From Gammaproteobacteria bacterium (lineage in GTDB: Bacteria > Pseudomonadota > Gammaproteobacteria > HK1), in NCBI GenBank assembly GCA_022822245.1, contig JAJECB010000162.1, positions 1 to 10,021 on the forward strand: a DNA stretch of 10,021 bases. Direction: 5' to 3'. Made by a program: the position numbers and the translations under genes. The notes under the pieces are model-generated. The model had not been told where the DNA came from. It made no database searches and saw only the letters and a list, made by a program, of their open reading frames with translations. This document shows, in pieces, positions 1 through 5,144 of this stretch; position 1 is the stretch's first letter; each line of letters starts with the position of its first letter.

Positions 1-456
1 GACCACCTCGACGAGGGGCAGCAGGTAGACGGGGATGAAGGGGTGGCCGACGAGCACTCGCTCCGGCGCCGCGCAGTCCGCCTGGAGGCGGCTCGGGAGG
101 AGCCCCGAGGTCGAGGAGGCGATGACCGCGTCGGGGGGCGCGGCCCGGCTCGCGCGAGCGAGGAGGGGGCGCTTCACCTCCTCGCGCTCGGGCGCGCTCT
201 CCTGGACGAAGTCGGCGTCCGCGACCGCCTCCTCGACGCTCGCCACCACGTCGATGCGCCCGGGCGGGACGGGAGGGGCGAGGGTGAGCCGGGCGTAGGC
301 GCGGGTCGCGTCCTCCAGCGTCTCGTCGATTCGGCCCCGGGCGCGCGGGTCCGGGTCGTGGACCCGGACGTCGATGCCGTTCACCGCGAACCGCGCCGCC
401 CATCCGGCTCCGACGACCCCGGCCCCGAGGAGGGCGACCTGCCCGATTCCGCTCAT
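1..456 (-). CDS. lcdH: L-carnitine 3-dehydrogenase, N-terminal part (cut by window edge)
   Basis: This is the first 152 residues of a 3-hydroxyacyl-CoA-dehydrogenase-type NAD-binding protein; the rest lies beyond the left edge. The family oxidises L-carnitine to 3-dehydrocarnitine with NAD+ in the cytoplasm, the first step of aerobic carnitine breakdown. The protein opens with a Rossmann dinucleotide motif, VALLGAGVVGAGWAARF (residues 7-23), followed by the second-strand acid of HDPDP (about 33-37). Later come the family blocks DFVQESAPERE (about 83-93), ASSTSGLLPS (about 113-122) and GHPFIPVYLLPLVEV near residues 137-151. The last block resembles the GHPFNPVYLLPLVEV block I recall from carnitine dehydrogenases better than the general hydroxyacyl-CoA dehydrogenase version. 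The start is the ATG at 456-454, preceded by a GAGGG-type ribosome site. The thioesterase on the same strand at 1286-1720 supports the carnitine call. A short-chain 3-hydroxyacyl-CoA dehydrogenase is the main alternative. Confidence 0.8.
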   Translation of the reverse strand, partial: MSGIGQVALLGAGVVGAGWAARFAVNGIDVRVHDPDPRARGRIDETLEDATRAYARLTLAPPVPPGRIDVVASVEEAVADADFVQESAPEREEVKRPLLARASRAAPPDAVIASSTSGLLPSRLQADCAAPERVLVGHPFIPVYLLPLVEVV

Positions 457-569
457 CCCGCCGCCCTCGATCCGGCTGCGTACAAGCCCTTGCACCGGTC
501 CCCGATCCGCCGTGCCTCGGACGCCGGAACGGGTGCCGGCTCGCCCGCGCGTCCCGGACGAGGATGTGC

Positions 570-575
570 ATCATA
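570..575 (-). promoter_or_regulatory. Candidate -10 element for the carnitine dehydrogenase gene
   Basis: Read on the minus strand this is TATGAT, a 5/6 match to the sigma-70 -10 consensus, in an otherwise GC-rich spacer and about 113 bp before the dehydrogenase ATG. No convincing -35 lies 16-18 bp upstream (TTCGCT is the closest), so this is a weak call. If real, the dehydrogenase has its own promoter and does not depend on read-through from the thioesterase gene. Confidence 0.25.
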
Positions 576-700
576 TCGGGCCTTGCAAGCGGAGCGAAGC
601 ACCCGTCCGCTCCGCCCGGAGGAGGCCCCCACCGGACCGAATGAAACGCCCGCCGAAAGCCGCGAACGAGGGGACCCCGCCGCCACCGAAAGCGGGTCCG

Positions 701-709
701 TGTGATAAG
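701..709 (+). promoter_or_regulatory. Candidate extended -10 of the toxin-antitoxin promoter
   Basis: TGTGATAAG reads as an extended -10 (TGn followed by GATAAG, 4/6 to consensus). It directly abuts the 18-bp palindrome at 710-727, so a transcript starting about 7 bp downstream would begin inside the palindrome. No clear -35 is present, as is tolerated with extended -10 promoters. The placement is what repression by a bound antitoxin would require, but the promoter is inferred. Confidence 0.4.
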
Positions 710-727
710 GTGAATACGCGTATTCAC
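710..727 (+). promoter_or_regulatory. Perfect 18-bp palindrome, likely toxin-antitoxin operator
   Basis: GTGAATACG followed by CGTATTCAC is a perfect inverted repeat with no spacer, and is AT-richer than its surroundings. It lies 17 bp upstream of the antitoxin ATG at 745. Ribbon-helix-helix antitoxins bind such palindromes as dimers, and their affinity is raised by the toxin at low toxin ratio (conditional cooperativity). Position and symmetry make autoregulation of the 745-1222 operon the best explanation. Direct binding is inferred. Confidence 0.7.
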
Positions 728-744
728 GTCACAGAGGCTTCGAC

Positions 745-972
745 ATGGCGACCTCGATTCGGCTGGCTCCCGAGACCGAGCGACGGCTCGATTTTCTCGC
801 CGTGCAGACCGGGCGCACCAAGGCGTTCTACCTGCGAGAGCTGATCGAGCGCGGCCTCGCGGACCTCGAGGACTACTACCTCGCCGCCGATGTCCTGGAG
901 CGGGTCCGCAAGGGTTCGGAGAAGGTGTACTCGACCGCCGAGGTGAGGGACGCGCTTGGCCTGGACGATTGA
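745..972 (+). CDS. relB: RelB-like ribbon-helix-helix antitoxin
   Basis: This 75-residue protein has the two-part layout of a type II antitoxin. Residues 2-40 form a ribbon-helix-helix DNA-binding domain: a short beta strand (ATSIRL), then two helices around TERRLDFLAVQTG and TKAFYLRELIERGL. Residues 41-75 are an acidic, probably unstructured-to-helical tail (LEDYYLAADVLERVRKG and VYSTAEVRDALGLDD) that would wrap and neutralise the toxin. Its length is normal for RelB/DinJ-type antitoxins. It begins 17 bp after the palindrome at 710-727, which it probably binds to repress its own operon. The 3' end overlaps the toxin gene by 17 bp, so the two are translationally coupled. The start is the ATG at 745; the SD is weak (CAGAGG about 9 bp upstream). 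Confidence 0.88.
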   Translation: MATSIRLAPETERRLDFLAVQTGRTKAFYLRELIERGLADLEDYYLAADVLERVRKGSEKVYSTAEVRDALGLDD

Positions 973-1222
973 CTACACCGAGACCGCGAGAAACCAGCTC
1001 CGAATGCTCGACAGGCCGATCGCCCGGCGCATCGTCGACTACATGAGCGAAGGAGTGGCAAGCCTGGAAGACCCGAGGAGCCGGGGACGGGCGCTGATCG
1101 GGCCCCTGGGTGGGCTGTGGAGGTATCGGGTGGGGGACTACCGGGTGCTCTGCGAGCTTCGCGACGAAGCCCTGCGGGTTCTGGTGGTGAGAATCGCGCA
1201 CCGCAGCCGGGCGTACCGATGA
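956..1222 (+). CDS. relE: RelE/ParE-superfamily toxin (mRNA interferase-like)
   Basis: This 88-residue basic protein matches the RelE toxin fold. It opens with WTIDYTETARNQLRMLD, has the central block PLGGLWRYRVGDYRVLCEL (about 50-68), a beta-strand segment LRVLVVRIAHR, and ends SRAYR. RelE toxins cut mRNA in the ribosomal A site and use C-terminal basic residues and a tyrosine. Here R57, R63, H82, R83 and Y87 are plausible equivalents, so the toxin looks intact. The chosen start is TTG at 956, inside the antitoxin gene, because AGGTGAGGGA (941-950) is a good ribosome site 5 bp before it and the resulting MAWTIDYTE N-terminus fits the family. TTG starts are inefficient, which would help keep toxin below antitoxin. 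A ParE-type gyrase poison is a less likely alternative. Confidence 0.87.
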   Translation: MAWTIDYTETARNQLRMLDRPIARRIVDYMSEGVASLEDPRSRGRALIGPLGGLWRYRVGDYRVLCELRDEALRVLVVRIAHRSRAYR

Positions 1223-1285
1223 CGGACGTGCTCGGGGACCCTCCTGCGGGGGAGAATCCGCCGGACGCCGTCTTCGGTCCGCCGG

Positions 1286-1720
1286 TCAGTCGAGGTCGTC
1301 GGGGTCGGCGAGATAGGGCGACATTCCCTCCTTGAGCCCCTCGGTGAGCGGAATCGACTTCCGCGTCGCGAGGTCGAAATAGACCATCACGATCTCGGTC
1401 GTGGCCGCGAGGTCCCCGGTCTCGGTGTTGATCATCCGGTGGCGGATGTTGAGCGACTTCGTGCCGATGCGGGTGATCGCGCTCTCGATCTTCACCAGGC
1501 TCCCCGCCGGCTGCTCCTTGATGAAGCGGATGGTGTGCTGTGCGTCGACGAGGGTCGCGCCCTTGTCGTGCATGTCGTGCGACCCGAACCCGAGCATCGA
1601 CAGGAAGTGGAACGCGCCGATGTCGAACATGCCGACGTAGTGCTGGACGTTCATGTGCCCGAGGTGGTCGCAGTGCCAGGGATACACCACCGCGCGCCCG
1701 GTCTCGGTCCATCCGCTCAT
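1286..1720 (-). CDS. Hotdog-fold acyl-CoA thioesterase, probable betainyl-CoA thioesterase
   Basis: This is a 144-residue single-domain 4-hydroxybenzoyl-CoA-thioesterase-type hotdog enzyme. The catalytic loop CDHLGHMNVQHYV (about 17-29) carries the family aspartate D18 and the following HMN. The central helix region is MFDIGAFHFLSMLGFG, and the strands TIRFIKEQ, KIESAITRIG, LNIRHRMIN and TTEIVMVYFDL complete the fold. In aerobic carnitine catabolism, 3-dehydrocarnitine is converted to betainyl-CoA, which a thioesterase hydrolyses to glycine betaine. In some bacteria this thioesterase is fused to carnitine dehydrogenase, and here a dehydrogenase lies on the same strand at 1-456. The substrate is inferred from that neighbour; a general FadM/YbgC-type acyl-CoA thioesterase cannot be excluded. 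The ATG at 1720 follows an AGAGGGA ribosome site. Confidence 0.78.
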   Translation of the reverse strand: MSGWTETGRAVVYPWHCDHLGHMNVQHYVGMFDIGAFHFLSMLGFGSHDMHDKGATLVDAQHTIRFIKEQPAGSLVKIESAITRIGTKSLNIRHRMINTETGDLAATTEIVMVYFDLATRKSIPLTEGLKEGMSPYLADPDDLD

Positions 1721-1810
1721 CGCTTCCCTCTCCGTGTCGGGTTCCGCCCCGCCCATTCTATTGCGCCGGCGCGAAGACGCGGGGGGGCCATGCACCGTGT
1801 CGGCGCTCGC

Positions 1811-1837
1811 GGGCGGGAAGCCCGCCCTCCCGGGAGG
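1811..1837. repeat. Tandem palindromes in the divergent intergenic region, REP-like
   Basis: Two dyads are packed together. GGGCGGG-AAG-CCCGCCC (1811-1827) is a 7-bp hairpin with a 3-nt loop. CCTCCCGGGAGG (1826-1837) is a perfect 12-bp palindrome sharing its first bases with the hairpin. They lie between the divergent thioesterase and amidase genes. The pattern resembles extragenic palindromic elements of GC-rich genomes. No second copy is visible in this window, so repeat status is a guess; a regulator site is the other reading. Confidence 0.4.
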
Positions 1838-1874
1838 TCCGCGGCGTGTGAACGGCGGGGCGGGCGAGGTGGGC

Positions 1875-1880
1875 GATAAT
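1875..1880 (+). promoter_or_regulatory. Candidate -10 for the amidase transcript
   Basis: GATAAT is a 5/6 match to the -10 consensus, 39 bp before the amidase ATG, in the 198-bp divergent spacer between the thioesterase and amidase genes. A -35 at the right distance is not recognisable, so an activator-dependent or different sigma promoter is possible. Low confidence. Confidence 0.25.
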
Positions 1881-1918
1881 GACCGCCGTGGAGAGCGGAC
1901 ATATTGGGGAGGGTAGCG

Positions 1919-3190
1919 ATGACGGCACGGCCGAACGAGCTGACCGCGGTGGAGGCCGCGCGGCGGATCGAGGCGGGGGAACTCACCGTGGAGGCGCTCG
2001 TCAGGGCGTGCCTCGAGCGGATCGAGGAGCGCGAGCCCGACATCGCGGCGTGGGCCCACCTCGACCGAGAGCAGGTCCTTGCCACCGCGATCGCGCACGA
2101 CGGCGCGGGACCGATGCACGGCGTCCCGGTGGGGGTCAAGGACATCGTGGACACGGTGGACGCCCCGACCACGTACGGATCGCCCATCTACCGTGATCAT
2201 TGGCCGGAGACGGACGCGGTCTGCGTCAACCGCATCCATGCCGCGGGCGGCATCGTGCTCGGGAAGACGGTGACGACGGAGTTCGCCGCCCGCTATCCCG
2301 GGCCCACCCGGAACCCCCACGACGTCCGCCACTCCCCGGGGGGGTCGTCGAGCGGCTCCGCCGCGGCGGTCGCCGACTGCATGGTCCCCCTCGGCATCGG
2401 CACCCAGACCGCGGGCTCGGTGATCCGGCCGGCCACGTTCTGTGGGGTCTACGGCTACAAGGCGACGTACGGGCTCCTCAGCTTCTCAGGGATCCGGCAC
2501 TACGCGGAGAGCGTCGACACCCTCGGGTGCATGGCGCGGAGCGTCGAGGACCTCGCCTTCTTCCGCGACGTGCTGCTCGGGGTCCCGCCCGCGCCCCTCG
2601 AACCGTTCCCGGACCGCCCGCGCCTCGGGCTTTGCCGCACCCACCACTGGGACGAGGCGGACGAGGCGACCCGGACCTGTCTCGAGGACGGGGCCCGGCG
2701 CCTCGCCGCGGCCGGCATGACCGTCGAGGACGTGGACCTCCCGGCCGGAATGGAGGACAGCCTCGAGGTCTACAACCGCATCCAGCAGTTCGAGGGCGCG
2801 CGGTGTCTCGGCCCGGACTTCGATGCCCACCCCGATCTGCTGTCGGTGGACGCGCGCGCCCTCCGCGATCTCGGCATGGCGGTCGACGTGGCAAGCTACC
2901 ACGAGGCCGTGCGCCGCCACTACGAGTGGCGGGCCGCGACCGACGGGGCGTTCGCGGGCTACGACGCGGTGCTCACCCCGAGCGCGGCCGGGGAGGCCCC
3001 CCGCGGGCTCCGCTTCACCGGCGATATCGCGTTCAACTACCTCTGGACCGCCCTCCACCTGCCGGCGGTGACGATCCCCGCGTTCGAAGGGCCGCAGGGC
3101 CTGCCGATCGGGTTGCAGCTCGTCGCCCCCCGGCACGCCGACGACCGGCTGCTCCGCGTGGCGGCACTGGTTGCCCGGCACCTCACCTGA
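1919..3190 (+). CDS. Amidase signature (AS) family amidohydrolase
   Basis: This 423-residue cytoplasmic serine hydrolase should cleave a C-N amide bond to acid plus ammonia or amine. The Ser-cisSer-Lys triad is readable: K74 in GVPVGVKDIVDT, S143 in SPGGSSSGSAAA and nucleophile S167 in GTQTAGSVIRPATFCG. The 24-residue gap between the serines matches family spacing. Family blocks AGGIVLGKTVTTEFA (109-123) and GVYGYKATYG (176-185) are present, and the C-terminus has LPAVTIPAF and GLPIGLQLVAP. The length is slightly short for AS enzymes but complete. There is no signal peptide. The GTQTAGSVIRPA form, rather than the commoner GSDTGGSIR, places it in an amidase subgroup distinct from GatA. The ATG at 1919 is preferred over the in-frame TTG at 1904 because GGGGAGGG (1906-1913) sits 5 bp before it. 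The transporter genes follow on the same strand, so the substrate is probably imported. Substrate unknown. Confidence 0.87.
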   Translation: MTARPNELTAVEAARRIEAGELTVEALVRACLERIEEREPDIAAWAHLDREQVLATAIAHDGAGPMHGVPVGVKDIVDTVDAPTTYGSPIYRDHWPETDAVCVNRIHAAGGIVLGKTVTTEFAARYPGPTRNPHDVRHSPGGSSSGSAAAVADCMVPLGIGTQTAGSVIRPATFCGVYGYKATYGLLSFSGIRHYAESVDTLGCMARSVEDLAFFRDVLLGVPPAPLEPFPDRPRLGLCRTHHWDEADEATRTCLEDGARRLAAAGMTVEDVDLPAGMEDSLEVYNRIQQFEGARCLGPDFDAHPDLLSVDARALRDLGMAVDVASYHEAVRRHYEWRAATDGAFAGYDAVLTPSAAGEAPRGLRFTGDIAFNYLWTALHLPAVTIPAFEGPQGLPIGLQLVAPRHADDRLLRVAALVARHLT

Positions 3191-3194
3191 ACCG

Positions 3195-3215
3195 GCCGGG
3201 TGGGGCGCTCCCGGC
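3195..3215 (+). other. Small inverted repeat after the amidase gene
   Basis: GCCGGG and CCCGGC form a 6-bp stem with a 9-nt loop just after the amidase stop codon. No T-run follows, so it is not a convincing intrinsic terminator. It could weakly stabilise the amidase mRNA end or be chance in GC-rich DNA. Confidence 0.2.
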
Positions 3216-3252
3216 GCGGCGGCCCCCGCGTCTGGTCGCGTCACGGGGGCTC

Positions 3253-3275
3253 TGATAAATTCGAATCGACATTCG
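3253..3275 (+). promoter_or_regulatory. AT-rich promoter/operator candidate before the TRAP genes
   Basis: An unusual AT-rich patch in the 149-bp gap before the binding-protein gene begins with TGATAAAT, a plausible -10. It contains the perfect 8-bp palindrome ATTCGAAT (3259-3266) and an overlapping CGAAT-N4-ATTCG dyad (3262-3275). This is a reasonable place for a regulated promoter of the transporter operon. No good -35 is visible, and the call rests on composition and symmetry only. Confidence 0.35.
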
Positions 3276-3339
3276 GCGCGCGCCGCGCCCCCGTTCACAC
3301 CTGCCCACCGAACCGGAATACGAAAAGAGGAATCGAATC

Positions 3340-4347
3340 ATGCCCCATGCCGCGAAGCTCTCCGCCGCCGCCGCCGTCGCCTCGGCGGCCCTCGTCGCCG
3401 CCTCCCTGACGGCCCCGGCCCGGGCCGCCACCGAGTGGGACCTCCCCCTCGCGTGGCCGGACGGCAACTTCCACGTCGAGAACGTCAAGACCTTCGCCAA
3501 GGTGGTGAGCCAGGTCACCGGAGGCGAGGTGGTCATCAACGTCCACGCCGGCGGCTCCCTCGGGTTCAAGGGGCCCGAGATGCTGAACGCGGTGCGCGAC
3601 GGCCTCGTGCCCATCGGCGACGTGCTCCTCAACCAGCAGGTCGGGGAGCGGAAGATCCTCGGGCTCGAGGCGCAGCCCTATCTCATCGAGGACCTCGACC
3701 AGCTCGCGATCTTCCACAAGCACTTCCGCCCCGCCGTCGAGAAGGTGGCCGCGGAGTACAACCAGAAGGTCCTCTACATGGTGCCGTGGCCGCGCCAGTA
3801 CGTGTACACCAAGGTGGACGCGAAGGGGGTCGCGGACCTCGCCGGGATCAAGATCCGCACCTACAACGACACGACGACGGAGATGTTCAACCGGGTCGGG
3901 ATGACCTCGGTGCAGCTCCCGTGGGGTGAGGTGGTCCCGTCGCTTGCGGCCGGCACCATCGACGCGGTCACCACGTCGGCGAGCTCCGGGGTGGACGGGA
4001 AGTTCTGGGAGTTCCTCAAGTACATGTACCCGACGAGCCACGTGTGGTCGTCGAACGTGGTCTCGGTGAACCTCGACGCCTGGAACGCCCTGACGGACGG
4101 CCAGCGGGCCGCGATCGAGGCGGTGGCCGCGATGCTGGAGCCCGTGTTCTGGCAGGTCAGCAAGGCCGAGGACGACGCCAAGGCCAGGATTCTGAACGAC
4201 AACGGGGTCGCCATGGCCGAAGTCTCGGCCCAGATGCTCGCCGACATGCAGGCCGCGACGAGCGAGATGCTGGCCGAGGCGCTGGCCGAGCTCGGCGAGG
4301 AGGGGCCGGCCATCATCGACGGCTTCTTCGCGGAAATCGGCCGCTAG
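3340..4347 (+). CDS. dctP: TRAP transporter periplasmic solute-binding protein (DctP family)
   Basis: This 335-residue protein is the extracytoplasmic receptor of a TRAP transporter: it binds the substrate in the periplasm and delivers it to the DctQ/DctM membrane complex. Residues 1-29 are a Sec signal peptide with a basic start, a long Ala/Val-rich core and an A-R-A cleavage site before ATEWDL. The mature part has the DctP blocks GGSLGFKGPEMLNAVRDGLVPIGD (about 71-94), LAGIKIRTYNDTTTEMF (about 167-183) and VVPSLAAGTIDAVTTSASSG (about 198-217). R173 in KIRTYN matches the conserved arginine that pairs with the substrate carboxylate in most TRAP receptors, so an organic acid or acidic conjugate is the likely ligand. 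The ATG at 3340 follows an AAGAGGA site 8-9 bp upstream. The membrane subunits follow after a 220-bp gap. Confidence 0.93.
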   Translation: MPHAAKLSAAAAVASAALVAASLTAPARAATEWDLPLAWPDGNFHVENVKTFAKVVSQVTGGEVVINVHAGGSLGFKGPEMLNAVRDGLVPIGDVLLNQQVGERKILGLEAQPYLIEDLDQLAIFHKHFRPAVEKVAAEYNQKVLYMVPWPRQYVYTKVDAKGVADLAGIKIRTYNDTTTEMFNRVGMTSVQLPWGEVVPSLAAGTIDAVTTSASSGVDGKFWEFLKYMYPTSHVWSSNVVSVNLDAWNALTDGQRAAIEAVAAMLEPVFWQVSKAEDDAKARILNDNGVAMAEVSAQMLADMQAATSEMLAEALAELGEEGPAIIDGFFAEIGR

Positions 4348-4363
4348 CCGGTCGCGGTCCGGG

Positions 4364-4389
4364 CTTCCGGCGGGCCGTCCCGCCGGAAG
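4364..4389 (+). promoter_or_regulatory. Strong hairpin between binding-protein and membrane-subunit genes
   Basis: CTTCCGGCGGG and CCCGCCGGAAG pair perfectly over 11 bp with the 4-nt loop CCGT, starting 17 bp after the binding-protein stop codon. No T-run follows, so it is more likely an mRNA 3'-end stabiliser or processing stop than a simple intrinsic terminator. Such structures raise binding-protein output over the membrane subunits, which fits the stoichiometry these transporters need. The remaining 178 bp up to 4567 hold no recognisable gene. Confidence 0.6.
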
Positions 4390-4567
4390 ACCGGGTCCGG
4401 GCCGGCATCCCGCCCGCTCTGCGGCCGGCCGGCACCGAAACCATGCTTGAAGTCCGAGCTCGCCGGCCCCGGCGAGGGGGCGAGCCCTCCGGAGCTGTCC
4501 CCGCGGGCTGCCGGTGGCCGCGGCTGCGGCGGCTGGCCGCTCTCCGTGAAGCATCCGGAGCAGCCGG

Positions 4568-5140
4568 GTGAGCGGCGAGCGGGTCGCGGAGGCGGCGAGC
4601 GGCGCGATGTCCGTGCTCGCGCGGATCCTCGGGGGGCTCGACGCGATCTCGCGGGTCTGCGGCTACGTCGCCGCGGTGCTGGTGGTCGGGATCGCGGCCC
4701 TCATCCTCACCGAGGTCTTCTGCCGCACCGTCCTCAACATCAGCCTCTCGTTCGCGTGGGAGTACAGCGCGTACTTCCTCGCCGTCTCGATCTTCCTCGC
4801 CGCCGCGTTCACCCTGCGAACGGGCGGGCACGTGCGGGTGATGCTCCTCTCGCAGAGCGTTTCGCCCCGGGTCGCCCACCGGCTCGACTTTGGCGCGACC
4901 CTGGGCGGCGTCGTCATCGCCGGGTGGCTCGCGTGGTCGCTCACCGCGTTCGCCTGGCAGTCATGGGCGACCGGCAGCACCTCGGCCACCATCGACGAGA
5001 CCCCCCTCGTCATCCCGCAGGCGGCAATGGCCTTCGGGGCGACGCTCCTCGCCCTCCAGCTCGTGGCGCGGGCGATTCGCCTCCTCGCGGGCGATCCCCC
5101 CGAGGACGAGGAGGCGCGGCGGGAGTTCGGGGTGGGATGA
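4568..5140 (+). CDS. dctQ: TRAP transporter small membrane subunit (DctQ family)
   Basis: This is the four-helix small permease subunit that partners DctM. Hydrophobic segments lie at about 31-52, 64-82, 108-132 and 148-173. Family marks are the FAWEYSAYF stretch entering helix 2, RTGGHVRVMLL (85-94) between helices 2 and 3, and STSATIDETPLVIPQAAMAFG before the last helix. The length of 190 residues is ordinary. The start is uncertain: GTG 4568 has GGAG 7 bp upstream, while the in-frame ATG at 4607 would give 177 residues (MSVLARILGGLD) and is equally natural for the family. The tail (PPEDEEARREFGVG) is acidic and cytoplasmic. The large subunit starts 4 bp after the stop codon. Confidence 0.9.
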   Translation: MSGERVAEAASGAMSVLARILGGLDAISRVCGYVAAVLVVGIAALILTEVFCRTVLNISLSFAWEYSAYFLAVSIFLAAAFTLRTGGHVRVMLLSQSVSPRVAHRLDFGATLGGVVIAGWLAWSLTAFAWQSWATGSTSATIDETPLVIPQAAMAFGATLLALQLVARAIRLLAGDPPEDEEARREFGVG

Positions 5141-5144
5141 AGCA

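Noticed and set aside
672..699. Imperfect inverted repeat GGACCCCGC / GCGGGTCC upstream of the toxin-antitoxin promoter
   Set aside because: It needs a bulged base and has an 11-nt loop; such matches are frequent by chance at this GC content.
43..705. Plus-strand open frame of 220 codons at the left end
   Set aside because: It is antisense to the carnitine dehydrogenase, whose minus-strand reading shows a clear Rossmann motif and family blocks.
1904..1918. Upstream TTG start for the amidase
   Set aside because: The ribosome site GGGGAGGG overlaps this region and is correctly spaced for the ATG at 1919.
2200..3255. Plus-strand open frame of 351 codons
   Set aside because: It is an out-of-frame shadow of the amidase gene, which has all catalytic motifs.
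3295..4554. Minus-strand open frame of 419 codons
   Set aside because: It is antisense to the TRAP binding protein, with no recognisable domain and extreme His/Arg/Gly content.
4443..4571. 42-codon ATG frame in the dctP-dctQ gap, ending over the dctQ GTG
   Set aside because: It looks like a coupled leader peptide but has no ribosome site, and its Arg/Gly-rich composition is that of random GC-rich DNA.
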